Assembly (NCBI RefSeq): GCF_030705305.1 | Contig: NZ_JAUZEE010000007.1 | Location: 1-64,000 of the forward strand | Direction of reading: 5' to 3' | Origin: Leptothrix discophora | Lineage (GTDB): Bacteria; Pseudomonadota; Gammaproteobacteria; Burkholderiales; Burkholderiaceae_C | Length of the DNA stretch: 64,000 nt | In this document: piece by piece, positions 31,294-42,489 of the stretch | Layout of the letters: every line of letters starts with the position of its first letter | Position numbering within the stretch: position 1 is the stretch's first letter | The notes under the pieces: generated by a model | What the model was told of the DNA's origin: nothing | What the model saw: the letters and a program-made list of their open reading frames with translations, nothing else | The model's database searches: none | Translations under genes and position numbers: made by a program

Positions 31294-31878
31294 TCACGCG
31301 TGGCCGGCGTCCGACGACAGCATGAGCCGGTCGATGCCGAGCAGGCCGAGGGCGCGCTCGTAGCGCGCCTCGACCGGGGTCTCGAAGATGATGCCGGGGT
31401 CGGCCGCGACGGTCAGCCAGCCATTGCGGGCCAGCTCGTCCTCAAGCTGCCCGGCGCCCCAGCCGGCATAGCCCAGCGTGATCAGCACGCGGCGCGGGCC
31501 GGCGCCGTGGGACAGCGCTTCCAGCACGTCGCGGCTGGTCGTCATGACCAGGCCACCGGGAATGCTGAGCGTGGAGCTGTAGGCCTCGCCGGCCGACTCG
31601 CCGAGCGGCTCATGCAGCACGAAGCCGCGTTCGGTCTGGACCGGGCCGCCGAAGTAGACCGGCTCGTCGGCCAGGTCCTCGCGGTCGAGGCTGAGGTCGA
31701 CGCGCTCGAACAGGTTCTTCAGCTTGATGTCGATCGGGCGGTTGATCACCAGGCCCAGCGCACCCTTGTCGGAGTGCTCGCAGAGGTAGACCACGGAGCC
31801 GGCGAACTGATCGTCGGCCATGCCCGGCATCGCGATCAGGAACTGGTTCGTCAGGTTGATTTCGCGGGCCTCGGGCAT
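31294..31878 (-). CDS. yqgE: UPF0301/AlgH family protein YqgE
   Basis: YqgE/AlgH family, 194 residues from the ATG at 31878 (MPEAREINLTNQFLIAMPGM). Family blocks: VVYLCEHSDKGALGLVINRP, VYFGGPVQTERGFVLHEPLG and VLITLGYAGWGAGQLEDELA. Function is not firmly known. It is the first gene of the yqgE-ruvX-pyrR-pyrB-pyrC' run. TACAAT lies exactly six bases before the ATG and no Shine-Dalgarno is present, so transcription may begin at the A of ATG. Divergent from the photolyase gene. Confidence 0.93.
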   Translation of the reverse strand: MPEAREINLTNQFLIAMPGMADDQFAGSVVYLCEHSDKGALGLVINRPIDIKLKNLFERVDLSLDREDLADEPVYFGGPVQTERGFVLHEPLGESAGEAYSSTLSIPGGLVMTTSRDVLEALSHGAGPRRVLITLGYAGWGAGQLEDELARNGWLTVAADPGIIFETPVEARYERALGLLGIDRLMLSSDAGHA

Positions 31879-31936
31879 GCGCGGATTGTACCGATCACGC
31901 ACACTGCGGCCCTTCCAAGAACAGCCTGCTCACCCC

Positions 31937-33475
31937 GTGACGACCGCCCTTGCCCATCCCTGGAGCCGCCCCGCCCACGCCCGCGCGAGCGCGCCGATCG
32001 AGCGTGTCGACGCCGCGCTGGTCTGGCTGCGCCGCGACCTGCGGCTCGATGACCATGCCGCGCTGTACCACGCGCTGCGCAGCGCCCGGAAGGTCTGGTG
32101 CGTGTTCGTGTTCGACACCACCCTCCTCGACGAGCTGCCGCGCGCCGACCGGCGGGTCGAGTTCATCTGGCACAGCATCGTGGAACTCGATGCCACGCTG
32201 CGCCAGCGGGGCGGCGGCCTGCTGGTGCGGCACGGTGACCCCTTCGAGGAGATCCCCGCGCTGGCCCGCGCGCTGGACGTGCAGGCGGTGCACGTCAACC
32301 GCGACCACGAACCAGCCGCGATCACGCGCGATGCCCGCGTGCGCGGCGAGCTGGCCCACGCCGGCATCGCGCTGCACAGCCACAAGGACCAGGTGATCTT
32401 CGAGGGCGACGAGGTGCTGACCCAGGCCGGCTCGCCCTTCAGCGTCTTCACGCCCTACAAGAACGCCTGGCTGCGCAAGCTCGAACCCTTCTACCTGCGC
32501 AGCTACCCGGTGGAACGCCACCTGGGCGCGCTGGCCGCGCCGCCGGTCGCGCTGGACCGGGGCGTGCCGCGCCTGAGCGACCTCGATTTCCTGCCCACCG
32601 ACATGGCCACGCGGCTGCATCCGGGCGCCTCGGGCGGGGCGACGCTGCTGCTCGACTTCCTCGAACGCATCGACCACTACGGCGACACGCGCGACTTCCC
32701 CGCCGTCAAGGGCCCGAGCTACCTGAGCACCCACCTGCGTTTCGGCACGGTGTCGATCCGGCAACTGGCCCGCCATGCCCACGAGCGCCAGGTGGCGGGC
32801 TCGCGCGGGGCCGAGGTCTGGCTGTCCGAGCTGATCTGGCGCGACTTCTATCACCAGATCCTGCTGCACCACCCACGTGTCGTGACGCACAGCTTCAAGC
32901 CCGAATACGACGCCATCCGCTGGCACCACGGCCACGAGGCCGACGCCTGGTTCGAGGCCTGGTGCGAAGGCCGGACCGGCTACCCGATCGTCGACGCGGC
33001 GATGCACCAGCTCAACCAGACCGGCTACATGCACAACCGCCTGCGCATGATCGTGGCGAGCTTCCTGACCAAGGACCTCGGCATCGACTGGCGGCGCGGC
33101 GAGGCCTGGTTCGCGCGCCAGCTCAACGACTACGACCTGGCCGCCAACAACGGCGGCTGGCAATGGGCGGCCTCGACCGGCTGCGACGCGCAGCCCTACT
33201 TCCGCATCTTCAACCCGGTCAGCCAGAGCCAGCGCTTCGACCCGGACGGCCGCTTCATCCAGCGCTACCTGCCGCGCCTGGCCGGCCTGCAGGGACCGGC
33301 GCTGCATGCGCCCTGGCAGGCCCGCCCGATCGACCTGGTCGCCGCCGGCCTGCGCCTGGGCATCGACTACCCGCTGCCGCTGGTCGAGCATGCCGCCGCG
33401 CGCGAACGCACGCTGCAGCGCTATGCCGTGGTGCGCAAGGACGGCGGGCCAGCGCCGAAGGCGATGGACGACTGA
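31937..33475 (+). CDS. phrB: Deoxyribodipyrimidine photolyase
   Basis: Class I CPD photolyase, 512 residues from the GTG at 31937; light-driven repair of cyclobutane dimers with FAD. The N-terminal antenna domain shows VWLRRDLRLDDHAALYHALR. The FAD-binding domain has SYLSTHLRFGTVSIRQLARH, LSELIWRDFYHQILLHHP, GRTGYPIVDAAMHQLNQTGY and DYDLAANNGGWQWAASTGCD, and ends with FNPVSQSQRFDPDGRFIQRY. The start is tentative because no ribosome-binding site precedes it. Divergent from yqgE, with 58 bp between the starts. Confidence 0.94.
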   Translation: MTTALAHPWSRPAHARASAPIERVDAALVWLRRDLRLDDHAALYHALRSARKVWCVFVFDTTLLDELPRADRRVEFIWHSIVELDATLRQRGGGLLVRHGDPFEEIPALARALDVQAVHVNRDHEPAAITRDARVRGELAHAGIALHSHKDQVIFEGDEVLTQAGSPFSVFTPYKNAWLRKLEPFYLRSYPVERHLGALAAPPVALDRGVPRLSDLDFLPTDMATRLHPGASGGATLLLDFLERIDHYGDTRDFPAVKGPSYLSTHLRFGTVSIRQLARHAHERQVAGSRGAEVWLSELIWRDFYHQILLHHPRVVTHSFKPEYDAIRWHHGHEADAWFEAWCEGRTGYPIVDAAMHQLNQTGYMHNRLRMIVASFLTKDLGIDWRRGEAWFARQLNDYDLAANNGGWQWAASTGCDAQPYFRIFNPVSQSQRFDPDGRFIQRYLPRLAGLQGPALHAPWQARPIDLVAAGLRLGIDYPLPLVEHAAARERTLQRYAVVRKDGGPAPKAMDD

Positions 33476-33503
33476 GCCGGCGCCGCCGTCGTCCGGCGCG
33501 TCG

Positions 33504-34619
33504 TCAGAACAGCACGATGTCGTTCTCGCCGTCGCTCTCGGTGACGGTGCCCGCAGCGACCAGGGCCGCATAGGCCACCACCTGGTCACGGCCATGCGCC
33601 TTGGCGTGGTAGACGCCGGTGTCGGCGCGCGAGAACGCGGCCTGCGGCGTGTCGCCGGGGCGCACGTCGACGTAGCCCACGCTGACCGTGACATGCCCCG
33701 CGCGCGGGAACTCGTAGGCCGCGACCGCCAGCCGCAGGCGTTCGAAGGCGGCGCGGGCGCCCTCGTCGTCGCTGGCGTCGAGCATGACCACGAACTCCTC
33801 GCCGCCGAAGCGGTAGAGCCGGTCCTCGCTGCGCAGCGCACTGCGCATGATGCGGGCGACCAGCACCAGCACCTCGTCGCCGATCAGGTGACCGTGCACG
33901 TCGTTGACGCGCTTGAAATGGTCGACGTCGATGACGCCCAGGTACGGGTGGCGCGGCTGGCCCTGGCGACGCTGCTCGCCATCGGCCGCGAACTGGCGGC
34001 GCGCCTCCAGCACGGTCGCCTTCAGGAAGGTCTCGTCGAAGCTCTTGCGGTTGAGCAGGCCGGTCAGCGTGTCGCGCTCGCTGTAGTCCAGCAGGTGCAT
34101 GAAGTTGGCGTGGATGCGCAGCATGCTCGTGGCCACGCGCATGTCGCGCGGCTCGATCGGCTGCGCCAGCACCAGCTCGATCACGCCGCCGCCTTCCAGC
34201 TCGCTGTCCATCGGCAGCAGCACGTGGTGCAGCCCGGCAAGGTCCTGTCCCACGTCGACGCGGACCTGCTCGCGCAGGCAGCGCAGGTGTTCCGGGCGGG
34301 ACGCCGCAGGCGCGTCGGTCGCGTCGGTGGCTTCGGCGGTGGCCGGGTTCGACGCCGTGTCGCCGGTCTGGGCCAGCCGCCGCGTCACACGCTGCCAGCT
34401 GCCCCGCTGTGCCACGTCGGCAGCGCTGGCGTCGGCCGCGCCGGACGGGTCGAGCCGCCAGATCGTGACCTCGCGGGCATCGACCAGGTCGACCAGCGCG
34501 CTGATCAGCGACTCCTCGACCAGGCCGCGGTCGCGCGAGCGGGTCAGCTCGACGACGTGGTCCAGCGCGCTCGGCTCGGCCAGCGGCCGGGCCGTCGCCG
34601 TCGAGGTGAGGCCGTCCAC
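33504..34619 (-). CDS. Diguanylate cyclase of the Pil-Chp operon
   Basis: GGDEF-domain protein, 371 residues from a GTG. The catalytic motif GGEEF is at 272-276, and an RxxD product-inhibition site (RSED, 263-266) stands five residues before it, so both c-di-GMP synthesis and feedback inhibition are expected. The N-terminal about 180 residues (VEESLISALVDLVDAREVTI...) look like a degenerate GAF-type sensor without TM helices. It lies 13 bp downstream of the pilL/chpA kinase gene on the same strand and is probably co-transcribed, tying chemosensory signalling to c-di-GMP. Confidence 0.92.
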   Translation of the reverse strand: MDGLTSTATARPLAEPSALDHVVELTRSRDRGLVEESLISALVDLVDAREVTIWRLDPSGAADASAADVAQRGSWQRVTRRLAQTGDTASNPATAEATDATDAPAASRPEHLRCLREQVRVDVGQDLAGLHHVLLPMDSELEGGGVIELVLAQPIEPRDMRVATSMLRIHANFMHLLDYSERDTLTGLLNRKSFDETFLKATVLEARRQFAADGEQRRQGQPRHPYLGVIDVDHFKRVNDVHGHLIGDEVLVLVARIMRSALRSEDRLYRFGGEEFVVMLDASDDEGARAAFERLRLAVAAYEFPRAGHVTVSVGYVDVRPGDTPQAAFSRADTGVYHAKAHGRDQVVAYAALVAAGTVTESDGENDIVLF

Positions 34620-34632
34620 GACCCGCCCCGGC

Positions 34633-37600
34633 TCAGGCCACGACGCGGCGCTGCGCGCCGGCGTGCTGGCGCAGCACGCCCAGCAGCTCTTCTTCGCTGT
34701 AGGGCTTGCCCAGGTAGTGGTTGGCGCCCAGTTCGGCCGCCAGGTCCCGGTGCTTCTTGGCGATGCGCGAGGTGATCATGATCACCGGCAGCGAGGCCAG
34801 TTCGGCGTCGCCGCGGATGTTGCGCAGCAGGTCGAAGCCGTCCATGCGCGGCATCTCGATGTCCGACAGCACGGCGACCGGGCGCTCGCCGGTGAGCGTG
34901 TCGAGCGCCTCCAGGCCGTCCTTGGCCAGCGCGACGCGGTAGCCCTCGCGTTCGAGCAGGCGCTTGGTGACGCGGCGCACGGTCAGCGAGTCATCGACCA
35001 CCAGCACCAGCGGCGCGGGCCGATCCACCGGCAGTTCGCTGGCGATCTGGTTGGCCAGCTGGCTCGTGCTCGGCTCGGCGATTGCCAGCTGCATCAGCCG
35101 CTGGGCATGGCCGCCATAGACCGCCGCCAGCGCGACCGGGTTGTAGATCAGCGCCACGCCGCCGGCGGGCAGCAGCGTCATGCCGGCCAGACCGGGCATG
35201 CGCGAGAGCTGCGGGCCGAGGTTCTTCACCACGACTTCATGGCTGCCCTGGACCTCGTCGACGTGCAGCGCGACGCGCTGCTGGGCCGAGCGCACGATGA
35301 CCACCGGCAGGGTCCGGCCGGTCTCGATGCCGCGCCCGCTGGCGTCGAGCAGCGCGCCGAGCCAGAAGAACGGCAGCTGCAGGCCGCCGTAGCTGTAGAC
35401 GCCCTGCTGGTAGGCCGCCTCCAGCGTCAGCGGGGTGGCGCGCTGGACCAGCTCGACGAGGTTGGACGGCACCGCGATCTGGCTCGCGCCGGCGCGCAGG
35501 ATCACGACCTGCGTGACCACCGTCGTCAGCGGCAGGACCAGCCGCAGGCGGGTGCCGCGGCCCCGCGTGCTGCGGGTCTCGATGCGACCGCCCATCGCGT
35601 GCACGTCCGAGCGCACCACGTCCATGCCCACGCCCCGGCCGGACAGCTCGGTCACCACGCTCATGGTCGACAGGCCGGGCACGAAGATCAGGTTGGCGAG
35701 GTCCTTCTCGGCCAGCTCGGCCTGGGCGTCGATCACGCCCATCGCGATGGCGCGCTCGCGGATGCGGTCCAGGTCCAGGCCGGCGCCGTCGTCGCGGATC
35801 TCGATGCTGACCTCGTTGCCGTCCTGCTGCAGCTCGATGACGATGCTGCCGGTCGGGTCCTTGCCGGCGGCCTCGCGCACGTCGGCGGCCTCGATGCCGT
35901 GCGAGACGCAGTTGCGCAGCAGGTGCTCAAAGGCGGCGGTCATGCGGTCGAGCACGCCGCGGTCGACCTCGGTCGAACCGCCCACGATGTCGAAGCGGAC
36001 CTGCTTGCCGGTCTCCTTGGCCGCCATGCGCACGACCCGGTAGAGGCGCTCGGACAGGCTCTCGAACTCGACCATGCGGGTGCGCAGCAGGTCGCCCTGC
36101 AGCTCGCGCGTCAGGCGCGCCTGGACCGCCAGCTCGTCCTCGGTCGACTGCAGCGTGCGCTGCATCGCGCTGCGCACGGTGGCGACGTCGTTGACCGACT
36201 CGGCCATCATCCGCGTCAGTTCCTGCAGCCGGGTGTAGCGGTCCAGTTCGAGCGGATCGAACTCCTGCGAGGCGGCTCGCGCGGCCTGCATGCGCGATTC
36301 GAGCTGCGTGTCGGCCTGCAGCGTCAGGTCGCGCAGCTGCTGGCCGAGGCGGTCCAGGTTCTCGTTGAGGTCGACCAGCGAGCCGCGCATCGAGCCGACT
36401 TCCGACTCCAGGCGGGCCCGCGTGATGCTGACCTCGCCGGCCAGGTTGACCAGCCGGTCGAGCAGCGGCGCGCGCACCCGCACCGGCTGCGCACTGACCG
36501 GCGTGCGCTCGGCCGGCAGGACCGGCGCGGGCTCGCCGGCGGCGACGAAGCGCTGCCAGTCGATGCCTTCGGGCGACAGCGTCAGCGCCAGCTCGTCGCT
36601 CGACATCGGCACGCCCGGCGGCGGCGCGACGATGCTCCCGTCCAGTGCGCCATAGCCGGTGGTGCGGTAGCCGGTCGCACCGAAGCCGGTGCTGCCAAAG
36701 CCGGTCGCGCCAAAGCCGGTCACGCCCAGGGTCGAGCCCGCGTCGCCCAGGCCCATCTGGCCGGTGCCGTAGCCACTGCGCAGCTCGCCCGGCGCGCTGC
36801 CGAGGCCGGCCGAGCGGGTGTTCCAGGCGGTACTGTTCTGCAGCAGGCCCATGCTCGTCGCGGGCGCGACGCCATGCGAGCGCCGGACCGAATCGAACAC
36901 CGCCGCCAGCACGTCGACGCGACGCTGCAGCTCATCCAGGTCGGCCGCGCTGACGGACACGCCCGACAGCTTCTCGACCGCCGACTCGAAGCGGTGCGCC
37001 AGCTCGCCCAGCCGCATCGCGCCGGCCAGCCGCGCACTGCCCTTGAAGGTGTGCAGCGTGCGCATGCAGGCGGTGGCCGCACTCGGGTCGGTCGGCGCAC
37101 GCCGCCATTCGCCGACCTGGCCGGCCAGCTGCGGCAGCAGCTCCTGGGCCTCCTCGTCGAAGATCGGGAACAGCTCGGGATCAACGTGATCGGACTGGTC
37201 GATGTCCTCGCCCAGGGCCTCGATCAGCGCGGCCACATCGTCGGGCGGCGTCGGCAGCGCCTGGGGGGCGATCGCGGCCACGTCTGCCTGAACACCGGCC
37301 TGAACACCGGCCAGGCCACCAGAAAGGGCGCCGGCAAGGACGCCACCAGCAGGCGCGACGACCGGTTCGGTCACGGGCTCGAAGAACGGCGCATCCTCCG
37401 CCAGCCGCTCGCGGGGGCCGGCCAGGCTGGCGTCGAGCACGGTCGGCGCACCGAAGTCGATGCCCAGGTCGATGTCGGGCTGGATCGGGTCAGCTGCCGG
37501 GTCGGCCGGGGTCGGTGCCAGCACCTGCGGCTGGCCGTCCGGCGGCAGGTCGACGAACGCCTCGGCGCGGTCTTGCGCGACCGGTTCGAGGTCCAGCGAC

Positions 37601-40600
37601 AGGCCCTGCATCGACGGCAGGTCGGCCAGGGACATCGGCGCCGACCCGGCTTCCGGCAGCGCCATGCCGGCAGGCGGCAGGCCGTCGAAGGCATCCCGCA
37701 AGGCCGGGCCGCCCAGCAGCAGCGTCGCTTCAGGATCGAGCGCCGGTCCGGGTGCCGGCAGGCCGTCAAGGTCCAGGTCGAGGTCGACCGGCGGCTCGCC
37801 CGTGGCGACGACCTCGGCCAGCAGCGGGACGTCCTGCGGCGCGCCGGTCGCATCGGGTGCGTCGTCCAGGACGGCGGCAGGCGCCGCGTCGGCCGGCTGC
37901 AGCGGCTCGGGCTCGATCAGCCAGCCGGTGGGCAGCGTCAGGCCCGCCAGGTCGCTGTCGCCGCCGATGCCGCGCGAGTCCAGCGTCGAGTCGCCCAGAC
38001 GCGACTCGGGCGAGCGCACCGGCTGGCGCGCGGCGGCCGTTTCCATCCAGGCATGCAGGCGCTGCGACAGTTCCGGCGGCGGGCTGTGCAGGAAGCCGGC
38101 GGCGAACTGGTGCAGCAGGCGGCGGATCTCGTCGCTCACGGCGACAAACAGCGCGGCATCGTCGACCTCGCCGGCACCCAGGAACTGCACCCGGTCGAGC
38201 GCATGTTCAAGGTCGCGGGCCAGCTGCGACAGGTCGGTGAAGCCGACCGTGGCCGAGCTGCCGGCCAGCGAATGGGCCAGCGCGACGGCGGTGGCGCCCA
38301 CCGGGCGGTCCAGCTCCAGCGACCACAGCGTCAGCTCGGTGCCGAGGCGGCGCGACAGCTCGTCGGCCTCGTTGAGGTAGATGTTGAACAGCGGGATCTG
38401 CAGCCGCAGCGGGCCGACGACCTTGACGTCGTCGTCGCGGCCGAGCAGCGCCATCAGGTCGATCGGCGGCTCGGCCGGCACGGCGGGCGACAGCGCCACG
38501 CCGGCCAGCGGCAGGCTGGACGAGGGGCGGAAGTCGGCCAGCCGGATGACCTCGGCACCGGCCGGGCTGACGGCTGCAGGCACGTCGGCATCGGGCACGT
38601 CGGCCACGGGCTCGCTTGCCGTCTCGTCCTGTTCCGCCGTGACCGAGGCCAGGTCGACCCCGTCGAGCGCGGCCAGCGCCGCCAGGTCCTGCGCGTCAAC
38701 CTCGTCGACGGGCTCGGCCGGCAGGTCGAGCGGGGCCATGTCCGGCGTCGAACCCAGCGTCGAATCCAGGGACAGGTCGAGCGGCAGGTCGACCGCGACC
38801 GGCGCGTCCTGCGGGCGCTCCCAGGGCTGGGTCAACGTGCCGTCCAGCTCGGCCACCGGCTCGACCGGCGCGGGCTGTTCGGGGGTGGGCAGCTCGGGCG
38901 CCGGTGTCAGGTCGACCAGGCCGGCGTCCCAGCCGGTGGTCAGCTCGAAGACCTCGGTCAGCACCGGCACCTCGGGCACGGCCGACAGCATCGTGGCCTC
39001 GGCCAGCGGGACCATCAGCGAGGCCGGGTCCTCGTCCTCGATCGCGGCACCGGCGGCCTCCCAGCGGGTCTCGCCGGCATCGCCAGCGTCGCCATCGCGG
39101 ACAGCCTCGGCAGCCGGCTCGTCGACGAGAACGTCGGCGACCGGCACGTCGGCCATCGCCTCATCGGCCATCGCCTCCCCGGCCATCGGCAGCTCGGCCA
39201 GCCCCAGCTCGGCCAGCGCAAGGTCGTCCAGCGGCAGCTCCAGCGGCGTGGCGGCGGCTTCGGGCAACTCCAGGGCCGGGGTCGCGTCGTGGGCCGCCGC
39301 ATCGATGGGCTCGACGGTCAGGTCGTCCAGCGGCGCCAGGTCGGACATCTCGACCACCGGGCCCACGTCGGGCTCGAGTTCGAGGCTGGCGCTGTCGAAC
39401 GCGTCGGCCGCCACGGCCTCGGCCTCGACTGGGGCGGCGGCGTCCAGCGGCAGGTCGAGCGGCAGGTCGAGCGGGACATCCGGCGCCACCTCGGGCGGCA
39501 GGTCGATCGGTTCTTCCTGGCCGGTCACCAGGCCGGTCGGCTCCCAGGTGGACGTCGACGGCGTCAGCGCGGTCACCAGCGGCGCGGTCGGCGCAAAGGT
39601 CGCCCAGTCGGGCGCCGGCGCGAGGGCCGGGGCCTCGGCGAAGGGCTCCAGCGTCGGTCCGGGCGGCTGCGCATGGTCCGGCGCGACGGTGAAGCCGGCA
39701 CCGTCGAAGTCCAGCACGAGGTCGATCTCGGGCAGCGCGATCGGCTCGGCCGGCAGGTCGTCCAGCGAGGGCCGCGGCACCGGCTGGGTCGCCTGCAGGG
39801 TCTCGACCACCGGCGCGGGCGCCTCGTCGATCGGCACTTCCAGATCGACCAGGTCCGACACCGCGCCCAGCTCGCCCAGGGCCGGCGCGTTCGGCTCGGC
39901 CGCGCCGGGCAGGTGCACGCGCATCAGCTCGCCGGCCAGGCGCAGCGCGTCGGCCGAGGCGATCACCGGTTCGGGCACGAAGGCCGATGACTCGTGGCGG
40001 CTGATGGCGGCGACCCAGGCGGCGAAGTAGGTCAGCGCGTCGCTGGTGTAGGTGCGCAGGTCGGCGCTGGCCGGCGTCTGTTCGGCCAGCACGTGGTTGT
40101 AGAGCTGCTCGCTGGCCCAGGCCGCGTCGCCGAAGGCGCCCAGCCCGACCATGCGCGAGCTGCCCTTGAGGGTGTGGAAGGCGCGCCGCACCGTCGTCAG
40201 CGCCGACAGGTCGGACGGCGCGTGGTTGAGCGATTCCAGCGCGGCCATGGCCTCGGCCAGCACCTCGGTGGATTCCTCCAGGAAGACGCCGCGCATCTCG
40301 TCGTCGTCCTCCAGGCCGGTCGGCGCGAACTCGGCGCGGTCTTCCGGGCCCAGCGACATCGGCCGCGAGATCAGCGGCAGGCCGATCGGGTCCAGCCCCA
40401 TCGGCGCGGTCGCGGTGGCGACGAAGTCGTCCATCGCCTGGGCGACGTGCTCGCGCGCCGCGTCTTCCGTGTCGTGGCCGGCACCGGCCTCGCGGGCCTG
40501 TTCGAGCGCCTCGCGGGCGGATTCCAGCGAGGCGGCCAGCTCGGGCTGGTCGCTGACCTGGGCATCGCGCGACAGCTCGGCGATCTGGTCGGAGACCTGC

Positions 40601-42453
40601 GCCAGCGGCATCTCGTGGCGGCGCACCGCCTCGGCGATGGCCTGGGCGCGGTCGATCACGTCCGGCGCCATCGTGCTGCGGCCCATCACCGGCGCCAGCA
40701 CGCCGTTGACCATGTCGAAGCGGAACAGCTGCCGCGTCATCTGCGGCTGCACGCTGAGCATGTCGATCAGGAAACCCAGCGCGCCCAGGTTGCCGGCCAG
40801 CCGGTGGAAGGCCGACAGCGTGGCCGGCGAGCGCGGGTCGGCGGCCTCGCCATGCAGCAGCTGCTCGACGTCGGCGCGCATGCGCGCGACCGCCTGCATC
40901 GCCGGTGCGATCGTCAGCACCGAGAACACGCCGCGCATGCCGTTGAGCTGCTCGGGCACGGCCGCGAGCAGGCCGCTCTCGCCGGGGCTGCGGAAGAACT
41001 GGTCGACCTGGCGTTCGACCTCCGACAGCGTGTTGCGCAGCTCGGTGACGACGCTGCCGAGCGTCTGGCGGTCGGAGACGCGGCGGTACAGCTCCTCCAT
41101 CCACGGTTCGAGCGGCTGGGCCGGCTGGCCCTGCGCGACGGCGGTGATGCGGCGCGCCATGTCGCGCGCCCGGTCGCCCTGGTCGGGCTGGTCGAGCTCG
41201 CCGTCGTCGAGCGCGGCTTCGAGGTAGAGCAGGCTGGTGGCGACTTCCATCGCCAGCTGCGGTGCCGGCGGGCGGCCGGTGCGGGTGGCCTGTTCGGCGG
41301 CCAGCGACAGCGCGCCGGCCAGCACGTCACCGTCCGGGTAGAGCCGGCGCATCGAGTCGCCGACCAGGCTGAAGGCCTCGCCCAGGTTGACCAGCCGCTG
41401 CGGTTCGGACCCGGCCACGCCGTTCCAGACCTCCTTGGCCGAGGCGATGCGCTTGCGCGCCTGGACGATCAGCGCCGGGTCGTGGCGACCGTAGCGCGCC
41501 TCGGCATAGTGGCCGGCGGCCTCGTGGCGCAGCTGGTAGCCGGTCCAGACCGCCTGCAGATAGGGCGAACGCGCCGGGTCGACCGGCAGCGCGCGGGCGC
41601 AGAAGAACAGCAGGTCCTGCGCCAAGCGCTCGGAGGCGTCGACCTCGGCCGACTTGACCTTGGCGCGCAGCGCGGCCATGGCACGCGAGCCGGTGCGCTT
41701 GACGAACAGGTCCGGGTCGATCAGGCCATGGCCCCAGGCCTCGAAGAAGCCGGCGGCGATGGACCACAGCGTGGCCTCGGCACGGTGGTTGGCCGCCCGG
41801 GCACCGATCGCGGCCGAATCGAAGGCCCGCGACAGGCCGGCCGCCGCCTCGACCGAGTTGGCCTTGACCAGCCCCAGCATGCGCCGCTCGACGTCGGCCA
41901 GCATGGTGGCGTCGACCGGGTGGCCCACCGAGCCGACCGGCGTGATCGGGCGCCAGCGCCAGTCGTGCGGCCACAGGTCGGCCGGGTGGATGCGCTCGGC
42001 GCCGTTGAGTTCGAGCAGCGCGCGCAGCTGCGGGAACAGGCCGACCGCCGGCGCGGGCTTGCCGGCCAGCCGACGGCCCAGGTAGTCCAGCAGCGCGAAG
42101 GAGGCCCGCTCGATCGCCTCGACGCCCTTGGCATCGGCCCGCTGCGGGCGCTGCACGAAGCGCTGCACCGCCGCCTCGCTGGCCCGCAGCAGCTGCGCGC
42201 CCTCGGCCTCGTTGACCAGCTGCAGCGCACCGACCGCGCCATGCAACTGTTGCCTCGCGTTGCGAAGCACCGCCGGTTCGACGTCCTCCAGGTCGGCGCT
42301 GGCGCTGGCCTCGGCCTCGCGCAGGTAGCGCCGCAGACCCTTGTGGGCCTGTTCCAGGCTCTTGCGCAGCTCCTCCAGGACCCACGCCAGGGCACTGAGG
42401 TCATCGGCCGGCACGGGGGCGGGTGCGGCGGGGCGTTGCGGGTCCATCGACAT
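34633..42453 (-). CDS. pilL: Giant PilL/ChpA hybrid chemotaxis kinase
   Basis: CheA-type hybrid kinase of the type IV pilus chemosensory system, 2606 residues. Order: an N-terminal FimL-like region with an Hpt-like helix lacking the consensus lysine (H550, [13 protein letters not shown]); a true Hpt (H760, [13 protein letters not shown]); an acidic Pro/Leu/Asp linker (about 830-1300, repeats of LDLPLDLP); an Hpt-like domain (H1394, [13 protein letters not shown]); a second linker (about 1440-1760); a true Hpt (H1801, [12 protein letters not shown]); a GFGAT pentapeptide stretch (about 1908-1932); the dimerisation and HATPase domains (N2181 in [12 protein letters not shown]); a CheW domain; and a receiver with D2531 ([12 protein letters not shown]). 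Pseudomonas ChpA is similar in plan and near 2470 residues. It follows pilJ by 36 bp. Confidence 0.95.
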   Translation of the reverse strand: MSMDPQRPAAPAPVPADDLSALAWVLEELRKSLEQAHKGLRRYLREAEASASADLEDVEPAVLRNARQQLHGAVGALQLVNEAEGAQLLRASEAAVQRFVQRPQRADAKGVEAIERASFALLDYLGRRLAGKPAPAVGLFPQLRALLELNGAERIHPADLWPHDWRWRPITPVGSVGHPVDATMLADVERRMLGLVKANSVEAAAGLSRAFDSAAIGARAANHRAEATLWSIAAGFFEAWGHGLIDPDLFVKRTGSRAMAALRAKVKSAEVDASERLAQDLLFFCARALPVDPARSPYLQAVWTGYQLRHEAAGHYAEARYGRHDPALIVQARKRIASAKEVWNGVAGSEPQRLVNLGEAFSLVGDSMRRLYPDGDVLAGALSLAAEQATRTGRPPAPQLAMEVATSLLYLEAALDDGELDQPDQGDRARDMARRITAVAQGQPAQPLEPWMEELYRRVSDRQTLGSVVTELRNTLSEVERQVDQFFRSPGESGLLAAVPEQLNGMRGVFSVLTIAPAMQAVARMRADVEQLLHGEAADPRSPATLSAFHRLAGNLGALGFLIDMLSVQPQMTRQLFRFDMVNGVLAPVMGRSTMAPDVIDRAQAIAEAVRRHEMPLAQVSDQIAELSRDAQVSDQPELAASLESAREALEQAREAGAGHDTEDAAREHVAQAMDDFVATATAPMGLDPIGLPLISRPMSLGPEDRAEFAPTGLEDDDEMRGVFLEESTEVLAEAMAALESLNHAPSDLSALTTVRRAFHTLKGSSRMVGLGAFGDAAWASEQLYNHVLAEQTPASADLRTYTSDALTYFAAWVAAISRHESSAFVPEPVIASADALRLAGELMRVHLPGAAEPNAPALGELGAVSDLVDLEVPIDEAPAPVVETLQATQPVPRPSLDDLPAEPIALPEIDLVLDFDGAGFTVAPDHAQPPGPTLEPFAEAPALAPAPDWATFAPTAPLVTALTPSTSTWEPTGLVTGQEEPIDLPPEVAPDVPLDLPLDLPLDAAAPVEAEAVAADAFDSASLELEPDVGPVVEMSDLAPLDDLTVEPIDAAAHDATPALELPEAAATPLELPLDDLALAELGLAELPMAGEAMADEAMADVPVADVLVDEPAAEAVRDGDAGDAGETRWEAAGAAIEDEDPASLMVPLAEATMLSAVPEVPVLTEVFELTTGWDAGLVDLTPAPELPTPEQPAPVEPVAELDGTLTQPWERPQDAPVAVDLPLDLSLDSTLGSTPDMAPLDLPAEPVDEVDAQDLAALAALDGVDLASVTAEQDETASEPVADVPDADVPAAVSPAGAEVIRLADFRPSSSLPLAGVALSPAVPAEPPIDLMALLGRDDDVKVVGPLRLQIPLFNIYLNEADELSRRLGTELTLWSLELDRPVGATAVALAHSLAGSSATVGFTDLSQLARDLEHALDRVQFLGAGEVDDAALFVAVSDEIRRLLHQFAAGFLHSPPPELSQRLHAWMETAAARQPVRSPESRLGDSTLDSRGIGGDSDLAGLTLPTGWLIEPEPLQPADAAPAAVLDDAPDATGAPQDVPLLAEVVATGEPPVDLDLDLDGLPAPGPALDPEATLLLGGPALRDAFDGLPPAGMALPEAGSAPMSLADLPSMQGLSLDLEPVAQDRAEAFVDLPPDGQPQVLAPTPADPAADPIQPDIDLGIDFGAPTVLDASLAGPRERLAEDAPFFEPVTEPVVAPAGGVLAGALSGGLAGVQAGVQADVAAIAPQALPTPPDDVAALIEALGEDIDQSDHVDPELFPIFDEEAQELLPQLAGQVGEWRRAPTDPSAATACMRTLHTFKGSARLAGAMRLGELAHRFESAVEKLSGVSVSAADLDELQRRVDVLAAVFDSVRRSHGVAPATSMGLLQNSTAWNTRSAGLGSAPGELRSGYGTGQMGLGDAGSTLGVTGFGATGFGSTGFGATGYRTTGYGALDGSIVAPPPGVPMSSDELALTLSPEGIDWQRFVAAGEPAPVLPAERTPVSAQPVRVRAPLLDRLVNLAGEVSITRARLESEVGSMRGSLVDLNENLDRLGQQLRDLTLQADTQLESRMQAARAASQEFDPLELDRYTRLQELTRMMAESVNDVATVRSAMQRTLQSTEDELAVQARLTRELQGDLLRTRMVEFESLSERLYRVVRMAAKETGKQVRFDIVGGSTEVDRGVLDRMTAAFEHLLRNCVSHGIEAADVREAAGKDPTGSIVIELQQDGNEVSIEIRDDGAGLDLDRIRERAIAMGVIDAQAELAEKDLANLIFVPGLSTMSVVTELSGRGVGMDVVRSDVHAMGGRIETRSTRGRGTRLRLVLPLTTVVTQVVILRAGASQIAVPSNLVELVQRATPLTLEAAYQQGVYSYGGLQLPFFWLGALLDASGRGIETGRTLPVVIVRSAQQRVALHVDEVQGSHEVVVKNLGPQLSRMPGLAGMTLLPAGGVALIYNPVALAAVYGGHAQRLMQLAIAEPSTSQLANQIASELPVDRPAPLVLVVDDSLTVRRVTKRLLEREGYRVALAKDGLEALDTLTGERPVAVLSDIEMPRMDGFDLLRNIRGDAELASLPVIMITSRIAKKHRDLAAELGANHYLGKPYSEEELLGVLRQHAGAQRRVVA
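36655..36729 (-). repeat. 15-bp tandem repeat encoding GFGAT-like pentapeptides
   Basis: About five imperfect 15-bp units based on AAGCCGGTCGCGCCA lie in the kinase gene, coding on the minus strand for [20 protein letters not shown] then TTGYG. The unit keeps frame, so copy number could change without disrupting the protein. Confidence 0.8.
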
Positions 42454-42489
42454 CAGATTAACCGAACCGATCTGCTGGGTCAGCCGGCG

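Noticed and set aside
39420-39480. Repeated GGCAGGTCGAGCGGCAGGTCGAG-like DNA, considered as a mobile or CRISPR-like repeat
   Set aside because: It is the coding sequence for the LDLPLD linker of the PilL kinase, with short irregular units and no spacers.
34099-39990. Very long open frame (1963 codons, plus) opposite the pilL gene, and a 1059-codon one at 39994-43173
   Set aside because: Both are antisense to genes with clear domains. Their compositions (Arg/Gln/His/Ala) are what GC-rich codon bias gives on the opposite strand, and neither shows a recognisable motif or ribosome-binding site.
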